This document shows positions 8,104-17,528 of a stretch of DNA of 64,000 nt, piece after piece. The translations under genes and the position numbers were made by a program. Source of the stretch: Neisseria sp. Marseille-Q5346 (lineage in GTDB: Bacteria > Pseudomonadota > Gammaproteobacteria > Burkholderiales > Neisseriaceae); contig NZ_OX336253.1 in assembly GCF_946902045.1 (NCBI RefSeq), positions 2,108,001 through 2,172,000 of the forward strand, in the 5' to 3' direction. Each line of letters starts with the position of its first letter. Position 1 is the stretch's first letter. Under the pieces are notes generated by a model that searched no databases, was not told where the DNA came from, and saw nothing but the letters and a program-made list of their open reading frames with translations.

Positions 8104-9951
8104 TTAATAACGGCCGGGAACCGTACCCATACGTTGTTTCAACGAAGTTTGCGGTTCGTTGAACAATGACGCGTAATAAGTCGCGTTGGTCATGACTTTT
8201 TTCACGTAATCACGAGTTTCGGTGAATGGGATGGTCTCGGCGTAGATGGCGCCTTCCAAAGGAGAAGAAGCCTGCCAGTTGCGGGCGCGGCCGGGGCCGG
8301 CGTTGTAGCCTGCGGTGGCCATCACTTCGTTATTTTGCAGGCGGCGTTTGGCATCTGCCATGTACCAAGTACCCATGCGGATGTTGCCGTCCATGGTGTA
8401 GAGTTCGCTGCTGCTCATGCCGATTTTGCCGGCAATTTCGCGGGCGGTTGCAGGCATGACCTGCATCAGGCCTTGTGCGCCGACGCTTGATTGCGCGCCC
8501 ATGACAAAGCGGCTCTCTTGGCGAATCAAACCGTAAACCCATGCCGGGTCAACGCCTGCCTGTGCGGCATAGCGGACGGTCAGGTCTTTAAACGGAGAGA
8601 GATAGCGCAGTTTGTAGTTGAGTTTGTGGTCGGTACGGTCGGCGCTGTTGATTGCCATGTCGTAGAACTGGTTGTCGAAAGCGACTTGTGCGGCAGTCAG
8701 CAGGTTGTCTTCGTTGAAGTCGCGGGTGGCAAAACGCCATTCCGCCTGTGCCTGACGGCGCATTTTGGAATCGCCGTTGCTTTGGCTGTTTTTAAACAGA
8801 ACCAATGCGCGTTTGATGGCACCGTCTTCGCTCATACGGCGGACGTCTCTGGCATCGGCATCAGAAACATTGTTGCGCGTATTGATGCGGCGGCCCAGTT
8901 CTTCACCTGCCATTACGGCGTAGAAATTGCGGCCGGAAGCGGCAGCTTTTTCATACATTTCTTTGGCTTGGCTGCTTTTGCCTTGTGCGGCAAAGCTGCG
9001 GCCCAGCCAATATTGCCATGTCGGGTCTTTTTGCAGTTTTTCAGGCATATGCTGAATCACGCTTGCCAATTCGTCCCAACGTTGCAGACGCAAAGCGGCG
9101 CGTGCGTACCATTCCAATTGTTCGTCGGTCAGTTGTTTGCGGTCGGAAACGCGACCGTAGTAGCTCAAAGCGGTCGGCATATTTTGGCTTTGTGCATGGT
9201 AGTGGCCCAATACGCCCCATGCGAAGCTGCGTTGTTCGCGGCTGAGGCCGGATTCCATGTCGGACAGGGTGGCGGCGGCAGAAGCGGATTTACGTGCATC
9301 TTTGCCGATTACGCTCAACAGGCTGTATTCGGCCGCACCTTGCGTGCCACCTTCAAACGGGCTGCCCAATGCGGCAGCGAGGTTGCGTGCATCTGTGGTT
9401 TGGCTGTTGCTCAATAAGCCGCGTACGCGACGCCATGCGTCGTTGGTGTTCAGACGGCCTGAAGCTGCCGCGCTTTCAACTAAGCGGGTACAGCCGGCAG
9501 GCAGTTTGCCGGTAACGCGAACCAGCTCGGCGGCTTTGCTGTAATTGCCGCTGCTCAAATCGGCATAACATTGCACTTCTTGTGCGACGCCGGCGGCGTT
9601 CAATTTACTGAATTCTTGACGGAACAAATCCCATTGGCCGCGCGCACCCAAGGTTTTCAGCCATTCGTTGCGGACGTTTTCAGCCATTGCGCTGTCGCTG
9701 GCTTGGGATAAAAATTGTTGTACCCAAGCATCGTCGCCGCGTTTGGCGGCATCGATGGCGCTTTGGTATTGACTGTAATCGGACAGGACTTTGGATTCGC
9801 TGTCGGCGCGGCGTGAAGGAATAGAAGTAGATTTAGGCTGAACGACGGTTTCGGTTTTCGAAGCAGTCGGTGTGTTTTGGGTGGCGCACGCCGATAAAAC
9901 AGCGGCGGTAATCAAGCTGAGGGAGAGAGGGAAAAGACGTTGAACGTTCAT
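8104..9951 (-). CDS. ltgA: Lytic murein transglycosylase, Slt70-type lipoprotein
   Basis: This enzyme cleaves peptidoglycan glycan strands non-hydrolytically, leaving 1,6-anhydro-MurNAc ends. The 615-residue product has a lipoprotein signal (lipobox VLSAC, Cys about 22), a long alpha-superhelical U/linker region rich in TPR-like helices, and a C-terminal goose-lysozyme-like domain with catalytic Glu in GLIRQESRF, then GAQGLMQVMP and a GYNAGP motif. In Neisseria this architecture is LtgA, which releases the cytotoxic monomer in gonococcus; here the role is inferred by homology. The ATG at 9951 is preferred; an in-frame TTG at 9978 would spoil the signal peptide. Confidence 0.94.
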   Translation of the reverse strand: MNVQRLFPLSLSLITAAVLSACATQNTPTASKTETVVQPKSTSIPSRRADSESKVLSDYSQYQSAIDAAKRGDDAWVQQFLSQASDSAMAENVRNEWLKTLGARGQWDLFRQEFSKLNAAGVAQEVQCYADLSSGNYSKAAELVRVTGKLPAGCTRLVESAAASGRLNTNDAWRRVRGLLSNSQTTDARNLAAALGSPFEGGTQGAAEYSLLSVIGKDARKSASAAATLSDMESGLSREQRSFAWGVLGHYHAQSQNMPTALSYYGRVSDRKQLTDEQLEWYARAALRLQRWDELASVIQHMPEKLQKDPTWQYWLGRSFAAQGKSSQAKEMYEKAAASGRNFYAVMAGEELGRRINTRNNVSDADARDVRRMSEDGAIKRALVLFKNSQSNGDSKMRRQAQAEWRFATRDFNEDNLLTAAQVAFDNQFYDMAINSADRTDHKLNYKLRYLSPFKDLTVRYAAQAGVDPAWVYGLIRQESRFVMGAQSSVGAQGLMQVMPATAREIAGKIGMSSSELYTMDGNIRMGTWYMADAKRRLQNNEVMATAGYNAGPGRARNWQASSPLEGAIYAETIPFTETRDYVKKVMTNATYYASLFNEPQTSLKQRMGTVPGRY

Positions 9952-10060
9952 TGGATACCGTGTCGTTTTTAGAATCAAAATAGCTGCTTATTTTAAATGA
10001 TTTATGCGGAATAACCGAATTACAAACCGATATTTACATTTTCAAAGCCCGGAAATGACT

Positions 10061-10116
10061 AAGGCCGTCTGAAATATGAAACACTTTTGAGGTATTCCTA
10101 ATTCAGACGGCCTTTT
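10061..10116. terminator. Inverted AG-DUS pair after fxsA
   Basis: AAGGCCGTCTGAA (10061-10073) and TTCAGACGGCCTTTT (10102-10116) pair across a 28-base loop, just downstream of fxsA on the minus strand. Confidence 0.6.
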
Positions 10117-10129
10117 ATGAAGGAAGTCG

Positions 10130-10597
10130 TCAATCGGGTTTGTGTTCGATATAGTCTTGCGGCTTGTCGGCTTTGCTGGTGCGCGTAACCGTATATTCGC
10201 CTTCGATAATGTCTTCATCCTCTTTGGCGGAGCTGTAAGTCTGACGGCTTTGGAAAGACTGCGTAGAAGAAGCGGTCGCGTTGCCTTTAAACGGAATCAG
10301 CAAGAGCAGGGCGACGGCGGTTGAAATAAAGCCGGGACTGAGCAGGAAAACCGCGGCAGCAGTATAGCGAATCGGCCACAACATCTGATAGAGGGAAATG
10401 TTTTGGCCGCTGCGGACGGCTGCGCCTGCGAGCAAAAGGCCGGAAATGCCGGTATGGCGCAGCATAAAGATACCGCTGATAAAGCTGAGAGCCATCACAA
10501 ACAGCGTCCAGCCGCCACCTATCCAGTCTGCAACCCAGACGATGGACATGATTTCCAAAAAGATTAAAACCAAAAAACCGATTCCAAAATACTGCAT
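10130..10597 (-). CDS. fxsA: FxsA family membrane protein
   Basis: This small inner membrane protein of about 155 residues has four hydrophobic segments in the first 110 residues, with FLEIMSIVWVADWIGGGWT matching the FxsA signature (an early Glu in the first helix and a glycine-rich turn), followed by a polar cytosolic tail rich in Ser, Glu and Lys. Overproduced E. coli FxsA relieves phage T7 exclusion by F plasmid; its normal role is not established. The ATG at 10597 is preferred because AAGGA lies about 10 bases before it; an ATG at 10615 is in frame but has no ribosome site. Confidence 0.85.
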   Translation of the reverse strand: MQYFGIGFLVLIFLEIMSIVWVADWIGGGWTLFVMALSFISGIFMLRHTGISGLLLAGAAVRSGQNISLYQMLWPIRYTAAAVFLLSPGFISTAVALLLLIPFKGNATASSTQSFQSRQTYSSAKEDEDIIEGEYTVTRTSKADKPQDYIEHKPD

Positions 10598-10707
10598 AAG
10601 TGTTTGTTCCTTCATTCAACGGATAGTGTCGATTGTGTTCTATCTAGATAAAGATAAACCTTATTTTTTCAAGCAAATGCTGTGTGAAAAAGGGTAAACG
10701 GGTAATG

Positions 10708-10755
10708 AGGCCGTCTGAACAGAGATAAAAAGAAGGAAGATATTTCAGACGGCCT
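10708..10755. terminator. Inverted AG-DUS pair after speE-like gene
   Basis: AGGCCGTCTGAA (10708-10719) and TTCAGACGGCCT (10744-10755) pair across a 24-base loop and serve the minus-strand gene ending at 10765. Confidence 0.65.
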
Positions 10756-10764
10756 TTAGATATT

Positions 10765-12279
10765 CTATCGCATCACATTGTTCCAATCGCTTTCAAAATA
10801 ACTGACGAGAATTTGGTTGTTTAAATAATTTGCTTCCACCTTGCGCCTTGCCATATCAGGCGGAAAACGGAACATTTCGGCAACGGTCTGGGCATTAAGA
10901 TAGCGGGTGCGTACGTCGAATTTTTGCGGAATGGGGAAGTTTTGGTCAAACCCTGCCAGCACAAATCCCCATTCGCCAAAGGAAGGGACGTAAACATGAT
11001 AGGGCGCGGTATTCAACTTGGCCGCTTCGAGGGTGGCAACGACCGACCAGTAGGCATTGGGTGCGAAATAAGGCGAAGTGGATTGCACAACAATCTTGCC
11101 CTGCGGTTCAAGATGGCGGGCAACGAGGCGGTACATGGGGACGGAGTAAAGTTTGCCCAGCGAGAAATTGGACGGGTCGGGCAGGTCGATGATGATAACG
11201 TCGAATTTTTCAGACGACCCTTCCAGCCATTTGGCGGCATCGTCGTTGACGACGTGCATTTTGGGATGGGACAGCGAGCCTTGGTTGAGCGCGCTCAAGG
11301 TGGCGGAGGTTCTAAAGGTGGCGGTCATGTCGGGGTCGAGATCGACCAAAGTCACATTTTTGACCTGCGGGTATTTCAAGACTTCGCGTGCCGCCAATCC
11401 GTCGCCGCCGCCGAGAATCAGGATGCGTTCGGCATGGGGCACCATCTGCATGGCAGGCAGAACAAGTGCTTCATGGTAACGTGCTTCGTCGCGTGAGGAG
11501 AATTGCAGGTTGCCGTTGATATAGAGACGGGTATCGTCTTTCCAGCGTGTAACGACCAGCCGTTGGTAGGGAGAATGGCTTTGATAGACGACGGGATCGC
11601 CGAAATAGCTTTGTTCGGCTTTGAAAGAGATACGGTCGGCGTAGATGAAGAGCGTAATGAGCGCGGTCAATACGATAAACGCACGCGTACGGATGGCGTG
11701 ATAGCGGGGTAATTCGGATTTGAATACGCGGGCGGTCAGATAGGCGACGGCGGCGTTGAAGATGCCAAACAACAAGGCGGAACGCGCCATGCCGAGTTTG
11801 GGGGCGAGCAGGAGCGGAAATAATAACGAGACGGCAAGTGCGCCCAAGTAGTCGAAAGTCAATACTTTGGAAACGAGTTCTTTAAACTCTGCGCCTTTTT
11901 GGTTTAACACGCGCATGACCAAAGGAATTTCCATGCCGACAACCATGCCGACAATCAGTACAAAAGCGTAGAGCAGGGTGCGGAACGGGGCGGCGGATAA
12001 ACCGAAGGCCACAAATAATGCCAGCGCGGAAATACCGCCGATGATGCCGACCAGAAGTTCGATTTCGATAAAGCGGTGCAACACGTCTTTATCTTTGATG
12101 TATTGGGTCAGGTGGGCACCGATACCCATTGAAAACAGATAAAGCCCGATGACGGAGGAAAACTGCAAAATACTGTCGCCCAAAAGATAGCTTGCGAGCG
12201 CGGCGATGATAAGCTCGTAAGCGAGGCCGCAGCTTGCGACGATAAAAACGGAGATGATGAGGGTGCGGTGGGCGTTCAT
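10765..12279 (-). CDS. speE: Membrane-anchored polyamine aminopropyltransferase (spermidine synthase-like)
   Basis: This 504-residue protein has two parts. Residues 1 to about 215 hold six or seven transmembrane helices; residues about 225-480 form a spermidine-synthase fold with the nucleotide-binding loop LILGGGDG (about 287-294), the acidic LVDLDPDM strand, and the IIDLPDPSNFSLGKLYS loop in place of the usual gatekeeping DxSDP. The soluble enzyme transfers aminopropyl from decarboxylated SAM to putrescine. The membrane-fused form is widespread in proteobacteria, but its true substrate is less certain. No speD is nearby, so the activity call is by homology only. Confidence 0.82.
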   Translation of the reverse strand: MNAHRTLIISVFIVASCGLAYELIIAALASYLLGDSILQFSSVIGLYLFSMGIGAHLTQYIKDKDVLHRFIEIELLVGIIGGISALALFVAFGLSAAPFRTLLYAFVLIVGMVVGMEIPLVMRVLNQKGAEFKELVSKVLTFDYLGALAVSLLFPLLLAPKLGMARSALLFGIFNAAVAYLTARVFKSELPRYHAIRTRAFIVLTALITLFIYADRISFKAEQSYFGDPVVYQSHSPYQRLVVTRWKDDTRLYINGNLQFSSRDEARYHEALVLPAMQMVPHAERILILGGGDGLAAREVLKYPQVKNVTLVDLDPDMTATFRTSATLSALNQGSLSHPKMHVVNDDAAKWLEGSSEKFDVIIIDLPDPSNFSLGKLYSVPMYRLVARHLEPQGKIVVQSTSPYFAPNAYWSVVATLEAAKLNTAPYHVYVPSFGEWGFVLAGFDQNFPIPQKFDVRTRYLNAQTVAEMFRFPPDMARRKVEANYLNNQILVSYFESDWNNVMR

Positions 12280-12357
12280 GATGACGTTTTTGTTGCTTGA
12301 GTGTGGGCAATGTAATGATTTTTAAGGTGGGCTGCAAGTTTAATTATAGGATGTAGA

Positions 12358-12393
12358 AAAGGCCGTCTGAACAAATTGTTTCAGACGGCCTTT
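12358..12393. terminator. DUS terminator after porin gene
   Basis: AAAGGCCGTCTGAA and TTCAGACGGCCTTT form a 14 bp stem with an 8-base loop between the porin gene (minus strand) and the speE-like gene. Confidence 0.8.
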
Positions 12394-12406
12394 AATCTGT
12401 CAGGCA

Positions 12407-13477
12407 TTAATAGCGGTGTTTGAATACCATGCCCACTGCGTAAGAAGATTTTTTCGGCAAATCTTCGTCGTATTTCGGATTGACGTTTTCTTTCAACCAG
12501 CCGGCACCAAGTGTGGCGGTTGTTCGTTTGGAGAAGCTGTAATCGGTGCTGACGGCGACGTGTTTGTAGTCTTCGCCGACAGAGCTTTTACCGTAGGCAA
12601 AGCCGATTTGAGGTTTGAAATTGCCCACTTTGTATGAGCCGGACACCATAAATTCTTTGGTGTTGTTGATTTCTTTGTCGTAAGAACCGGCTACGTTGCC
12701 CGCTGCATCTTTCCATACGCCCCAGCAGCTGAAGCCGTCGCAAGTGTTTTTGGCGTATTGGAACGCAGCATCGACGGAGATTTTGTCTTTGCTGTATCCG
12801 GCCATGAATGCGTGTGCTTGGAAGTCTTTGGTTTCGGTTGGAGAGTCGTTGGGTGCGTATTCGGCAGCGTAGTGCGCGTTAAAGCCGTTGTTTGGGTGGT
12901 AGTAGTCTACACCCCAGCCGAAGACCCAGTCGCCGTCACGTTTTTTGTCCGGATTCCAGTCATTGTTGTTGCGCGCGGCATTGGAACCGGGGGAAACGTT
13001 GAATTTGAATTGGAAACCGTTTTTCCAAGGCGACTCATAAGCCATGGAAACACGGCGTTGGCCGAAGCGGGAAATTTTGCCGAACTCCAAAATCGGGCTG
13101 TTGGTGTCGAACGGGTTCAGATAAATGCTGTTCATGGGCGTACTGATGTAACCCATTTTGACGGTGCCAAGGTTTTTGTAGCTGTTGAGCGCGACGTATG
13201 AGTCGGCAGTACCCCAGCCGCCCCAGCGGTCGGAATCGAAGTAAATAAAGGAGCCAAGTTGCCATTTCAACCATAAGTCGTCGTTGAGTCGTACTTCATC
13301 GGAGAGATAAAGACTAGAACTTTTATCGGAAATGGTTGTATTGGTTACACCGGTTTTATTGTTGTGTTCTACCTCGGTCATGATGTAGATGGTGCCGCTC
13401 ATTTTAGGTTCGGCGTGGGCGGCACTTAGGGAAGAGCCGATGAGGGCAGTGGCAATAAAGTAAGATAACTTCTTCAT
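12407..13477 (-). CDS. Gram-negative outer membrane porin
   Basis: The 356-residue precursor has a 22-residue Sec signal (cleavage after SAAHA) and alternating amphipathic strands typical of a 16-stranded trimeric general porin (porin_4 superfamily). It ends in an aromatic residue (FKHRY), as required for BAM recognition, though Tyr rather than the usual Phe. It is divergent from the neisserial PorA/PorB classes and carries a lone Cys pair (TCDGFSC) that may form a disulfide in an external loop. A strong AAGGAG site precedes the ATG. It is a single-gene unit, ending at a DUS terminator. Solute specificity cannot be inferred. Confidence 0.88.
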   Translation of the reverse strand: MKKLSYFIATALIGSSLSAAHAEPKMSGTIYIMTEVEHNNKTGVTNTTISDKSSSLYLSDEVRLNDDLWLKWQLGSFIYFDSDRWGGWGTADSYVALNSYKNLGTVKMGYISTPMNSIYLNPFDTNSPILEFGKISRFGQRRVSMAYESPWKNGFQFKFNVSPGSNAARNNNDWNPDKKRDGDWVFGWGVDYYHPNNGFNAHYAAEYAPNDSPTETKDFQAHAFMAGYSKDKISVDAAFQYAKNTCDGFSCWGVWKDAAGNVAGSYDKEINNTKEFMVSGSYKVGNFKPQIGFAYGKSSVGEDYKHVAVSTDYSFSKRTTATLGAGWLKENVNPKYDEDLPKKSSYAVGMVFKHRY

Positions 13478-13804
13478 TTGATTCTCCTTTTTATGTCTTT
13501 TTCTTGCTTATGGCGAAAGAGTTCGGATAATCTTATTTGACAAAACATAAAAAATCAATACATTTGTAACTTATCGTAGGATAAATTGAAAAATAGTTTT
13601 CAGTTACGTATTTTTGTGTTAATTTGCCGACAATCTTAGACGGCTATTATTATTTCGATGGAATATGTGGTTTAAAACACTATTTTCATGGTTTGAAATG
13701 GATGATTTAACTATGCTAGAGAACTTCTAAATAAATGTAGTTGAGTGTAGTTTGAATAATCAGGCCGTCTGAAAAAGAAGAATACCCAAAAGAAGGAATG
13801 AAAT
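13478..13804. other. Divergent promoter region between porin and oppA
   Basis: This 327-base AT-rich gap separates two divergent genes. It contains a good sigma-70-like promoter for the porin (13530-13558), a single AG-DUS near 13762, and an AAGGA ribosome site before oppA. No small ORF with a ribosome site was found. Confidence 0.6.
13530..13558 (-). promoter_or_regulatory. Candidate porin promoter
   Basis: On the minus strand, TTGATT (13553-13558) and TAAGAT (13530-13535) are separated by exactly 17 bases, about 50 bases upstream of the porin start codon. Confidence 0.5.
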
Positions 13805-15424
13805 ATGGCCGGAAAAACCTATCCGCTGTTGGCTGCATCATTGGCTGCCGTATTCGCATTGTCAGCGTGCAGCCGCGATGTCAAACCTGCTCCTGAGTTT
13901 AAACGTACCGATTATGAGCGCGTGGTGGTCAGCAACGGCGTCGAGCCGGGTACGCTGGATCCTCAGATGAGCGGCGATATGGCGGCCGGTGCGATTATCC
14001 GTCAGTTGATGGATGGTTTGGTTGGTACGGATGCCGAAGGCAAAACCATTCCTGCTTTGGCGGAAAAATGGGAGAGCGAGGGCGAGCGTGTTTGGACCTT
14101 CCATCTGCGTGATGCCAAATGGAGCAATGGCGATCCGATTACTGCCGAAGATTTTGTATACAGCTTCCGCCGTCTTGCCGATCCGGCCACCGGCGCACCT
14201 TTCGGCAGCTATTTGGTCGATGCCCAAGTGGAAAATGCGGAAGATATATTAAACGGCAAAGCCAAGTCTGAGACATTGGGCGTCAAGGCGTTGGACGCGA
14301 AGACTCTGCAATTTACGCTGATTGCGCCCGTGCCTTATTTCCCCGATATGCTGATTCAGCAATTCACATTTCCGGTTCACCGCGCCACTGTCGAAAAATA
14401 TGGCAATAAGTGGACGCAGCCCGGTCATTATGTTTCCAGTGGCGCTTATCTGTTAACGGATTGGAAAGTCAACAGCCACATCAATATGGAACGCAATCCC
14501 AATTATTACGATAAAGACAAAGTGGCCATTCCGAAGGCGGTTTTCTTGTCAGGTAGCGGCGAGTACAACCGTTATCGCGCCAATGAAATTGATGTGACTT
14601 ACGGTATTCCCAGCGATCAGGTTAAAGTGGCGGATATTGAGTTTCCAGGGCAAGTGAAACGTACAACTTCTTTGTGCAGCTGGTATTTGGAGCCGAACCA
14701 CGAAGCAGCGCCGTTTAACGATCCGCGCGTCCGCAAGGCACTCAATATGCTGACGCGCCGCGACATCGTCGTCAAAGTCGGCGGCCGTGGTGATACGCCT
14801 GCGTTCCAATTGACGCCGCCGCAAATGCAAGGTGTGATTCCTGTTTATCCGGAGTGGAAGGAGTGGACGCCTGAAAAACGCATCGAAACTGCACGCAAAC
14901 TGTTGAACGAAGCAGGCTACAACGATGACCATCCGCTTGAGTTCGATATTTTGTACAGCACCAGCGAAGCGTCCAAAAAACAAATTACTGCCGTGCAGTC
15001 GGTGTGGAAAGCCGCCATTCCGTTTATCCGTCCGACTTTGTCCAACGAGGAATGGAAAACTTATTTGGATACGCGCGCGCAAGGTAATTTCAAGGTTTCG
15101 TTCAGCGGCTGGTGTTCCGATTTTAACGATCCGGCGGGCATGCTCAATATTTTGAAATCCAACAACTCAAACAATGCATTCCGCTACAAAAGCGCGGCGT
15201 TTGACACATTTATGAACAATACGCTGAAAGATGGCGTCAGCAAGGAAGCGCGCAGCCATCTCTATGCCGATGCGGAGAAGCAGCTTCAAGAAGACGCTGC
15301 GCTGATTCCGCTGTATCATCAGGTTGAAGTGCGTATGGTCAAACCCGATATTATCGGCTATTCCGACAAAGACCCTTTGCGGAACTATACGGTCAAGAGC
15401 TGGTCGTTCGCACCGAAAAAATAG
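13805..15424 (+). CDS. oppA: Oligopeptide ABC transporter substrate-binding lipoprotein
   Basis: This 539-residue periplasmic binding protein (SBP_bac_5 family) carries a lipoprotein signal with lipobox ALSAC (Cys about 22). Family features are clear: EPGTLDPQMSGD at the start of the first lobe, WTFHLRDAKWSNGDPITAEDFVYS, and the C-terminal YHQVEVRMVKPDIIGY. It would deliver peptides to the OppBC channel encoded downstream. AAGGA precedes the ATG by about 8 bases. The order oppA, peptidase, oppB, oppC, oppDF on one strand suggests one functional unit, although DUS hairpins between the genes would lower downstream expression relative to the abundant binding protein. Confidence 0.95.
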   Translation: MAGKTYPLLAASLAAVFALSACSRDVKPAPEFKRTDYERVVVSNGVEPGTLDPQMSGDMAAGAIIRQLMDGLVGTDAEGKTIPALAEKWESEGERVWTFHLRDAKWSNGDPITAEDFVYSFRRLADPATGAPFGSYLVDAQVENAEDILNGKAKSETLGVKALDAKTLQFTLIAPVPYFPDMLIQQFTFPVHRATVEKYGNKWTQPGHYVSSGAYLLTDWKVNSHINMERNPNYYDKDKVAIPKAVFLSGSGEYNRYRANEIDVTYGIPSDQVKVADIEFPGQVKRTTSLCSWYLEPNHEAAPFNDPRVRKALNMLTRRDIVVKVGGRGDTPAFQLTPPQMQGVIPVYPEWKEWTPEKRIETARKLLNEAGYNDDHPLEFDILYSTSEASKKQITAVQSVWKAAIPFIRPTLSNEEWKTYLDTRAQGNFKVSFSGWCSDFNDPAGMLNILKSNNSNNAFRYKSAAFDTFMNNTLKDGVSKEARSHLYADAEKQLQEDAALIPLYHQVEVRMVKPDIIGYSDKDPLRNYTVKSWSFAPKK

Positions 15425-15445
15425 ATTGATTATAGACAGTACAAG

Positions 15446-15482
15446 TTTTCAGACGGCCTTGATGACAGAGGCCGTCTGAAAC
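15446..15482. terminator. Inverted AG-DUS pair after oppA
   Basis: TTCAGACGGCCT and AGGCCGTCTGAA pair across an 8-10 base loop between oppA and the aminopeptidase gene. No T-run follows, so it is probably an attenuating rather than absolute stop. Confidence 0.6.
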
Positions 15483-15499
15483 AACAGGAGACATAACAC

Positions 15500-17296
15500 A
15501 TGAAATCTGTACAACAACGTTTGTCCGCTTTACGCGAAGCCATGAAAAAACATGGTGTGGACGCGTTTGTCATTCCTTCCGCCGATCCTCACCTTTCCGA
15601 ATACCTGCCCGAGCATTGGCAGGCACGTCGCGATTTTTCCGGCTTTACCGGTTCGGCCGGCACTTTGGTGGTGACCGCCGATAAGGCAGGCGTGTGGACG
15701 GACAGCCGCTATTGGGAACAGGCAGGCCAACAGCTTGCGCCAAACGGCATCGAGCTGCAAAAAATGGGCGTTGATGTGCCTTATACCGAGTGGTTGGCAC
15801 AAAATCTGCCCGAGGGTGCAGTCGTCGGCGCGCCTGCCGATATGTTCGCACTCAGCGGCGAGCGCGGTTTGAAACAGGCACTTGCCGCCAAAAACATCCG
15901 CCTCGAATATCCTGAAACTTTGTTGGACGAAGTGTGGGACGACCGTCCTGCATTGCCGACTCCGGAAATCTACGTTCACCATCCCGACTATGTTTCCGAA
16001 ACGGCGGCCGAAAAACTGGCCCGTATCCGTGCGGCCATGAAGGAGCAGGGCGCAGATGCGCATTTGGTTTCTTCTTTGGACGACATCGCTTGGATTACCA
16101 ATCTGCGCGGCGATGATGTGCCGTTCAACCCTGTGTTCTTGTCCCATTTGTTTATCAGCCAAGACAAAGCCGTATTGTTTACCGATGCAGGCCGTCTGAA
16201 AGCCGAATCTGCCGAAGCCTTGAAAGTGGCAGGTTTTGAAGTGTTGCCTTATGCGCAAGCGGCGGACTACTTGGCAGGCGTTAACGGCGCATTGCTGATT
16301 GATCCTAACAAAACTGCTGTAGGCACTTTGCGCCGCCTGTCTGAAGACGTCCGTTTAATTGAAGCCATCCACCCAAGTACATTCTTCAAATCGGTTAAAT
16401 CCGATGCCGACATCGCCCATATCCGCAATACCATGGCGGAAGACGGCGCGGCATTGTGCGGCTTCTTTGCCGAGTTTGAACAAATCTTGGCAGACGGCGG
16501 CGAATTGAGCGAGCTGGACATCGACGGCATGCTCTATAAACACCGCAGCCAACGTCCCGGCTTTATTTCGCCAAGTTTCGACACCATCGCCGGCTACAAT
16601 GCCAATGCCGCCTTGCCTCATTACAGCGCGACACCGGAAAACAACAGCAAAATCAAAGGCGACGGTATGTTGCTGATTGATTCTGGCGGCCAATACTGGG
16701 GCGGTACGACCGACATCACGCGCGTGGTGCCTGTCGGCAATCCGAGTGCGGCCATGAAGCGCGACTACACTTTGGTGTTGAAGGCGCATATTTCTCTGGC
16801 GGAGACCATTTTCCCTGAAAACATCAAAGGCCCGATGATTGATGCCATCTGCCGCAAATCGCTCTGGCAGGCGCAATGCGATTACGGTCACGGTACAGGT
16901 CATGGTGTGGGCTATTTCCTCAATGTGCATGAAGGCCCGCAAAGCATTGCCGTTGCCGCCGTACCGCAACCGCATCACGCGATGAAGTCAGGCATGCTGA
17001 CTTCCAACGAGCCGGGTCTTTACCGTCCGGGCAAATGGGGTATCCGTATCGAAAGCCTGGTAATCAACCGTCCGGTTGAAAACCCAGAGGAAACCGAGTT
17101 CGGCAAATTCCTGTATTTTGAAACCGTTACCCTCTGCCCAATCGATACGCGCCTGATCGATACCAAACTGATGACCGGCAGCGAAATCGAATGGCTGAAC
17201 CAATATCACGCCGAAGTGCGCCGCCGTCTTGAGCCTTTGACAGAAGGCGCGGCCAAAGCATGGCTGATTGAACGCACCGAACCTTTGGCGCGTTAA
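15500..17296 (+). CDS. pepP: Xaa-Pro aminopeptidase P (three-domain M24B form)
   Basis: This cytosolic metallopeptidase of 598 residues removes an N-terminal residue preceding proline. It has two creatinase-like N-terminal domains and a C-terminal pita-bread domain. Metal ligands are visible: two Asp in LLIDSGGQYWGGTTDITRVV, His in GHGTGHGVG, and Glu in MLTSNEPGLY and GIRIESL. The length matches the eukaryote-like XPNPEP1 form rather than the 440-residue E. coli PepP. It lies between oppA and oppB, which suggests processing of imported proline-containing peptides. ACAGGAG precedes the ATG by about 10 bases. Confidence 0.94.
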   Translation: MKSVQQRLSALREAMKKHGVDAFVIPSADPHLSEYLPEHWQARRDFSGFTGSAGTLVVTADKAGVWTDSRYWEQAGQQLAPNGIELQKMGVDVPYTEWLAQNLPEGAVVGAPADMFALSGERGLKQALAAKNIRLEYPETLLDEVWDDRPALPTPEIYVHHPDYVSETAAEKLARIRAAMKEQGADAHLVSSLDDIAWITNLRGDDVPFNPVFLSHLFISQDKAVLFTDAGRLKAESAEALKVAGFEVLPYAQAADYLAGVNGALLIDPNKTAVGTLRRLSEDVRLIEAIHPSTFFKSVKSDADIAHIRNTMAEDGAALCGFFAEFEQILADGGELSELDIDGMLYKHRSQRPGFISPSFDTIAGYNANAALPHYSATPENNSKIKGDGMLLIDSGGQYWGGTTDITRVVPVGNPSAAMKRDYTLVLKAHISLAETIFPENIKGPMIDAICRKSLWQAQCDYGHGTGHGVGYFLNVHEGPQSIAVAAVPQPHHAMKSGMLTSNEPGLYRPGKWGIRIESLVINRPVENPEETEFGKFLYFETVTLCPIDTRLIDTKLMTGSEIEWLNQYHAEVRRRLEPLTEGAAKAWLIERTEPLAR

Positions 17297-17300
17297 CGTG

Positions 17301-17344
17301 AAAGGCCGTCTGAAACGGCGGATACAAAGTTTCAGACGGCCTTA
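17301..17344. terminator. Inverted AG-DUS pair after pepP
   Basis: AAAGGCCGTCTGAAA pairs with TTTCAGACGGCCTT across a 14-base loop, between the aminopeptidase gene and oppB. Confidence 0.65.
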
Positions 17345-17528
17345 TAACAACAATTATCTAAAAACTAAAAAAACCTTACCCGACTCCGAATAAAAACAAT
17401 AACCCGGTCGGAATAGAGAGAGAAACCGGCGCGGCGACGTTACAGACGCCTGCTGCCATTCATCCGATTTCCGCTTCAGGTCAGCTTGTTTTCACGAGTC
17501 CGGTATGTTCAGACAGGACAGCCTGATT

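Noticed and set aside
8491..9417. 308-codon open frame on the plus strand opposite ltgA
   Set aside because: It is antisense to the well-supported transglycosylase, has no homology I recognise and reflects codon bias of the real gene.
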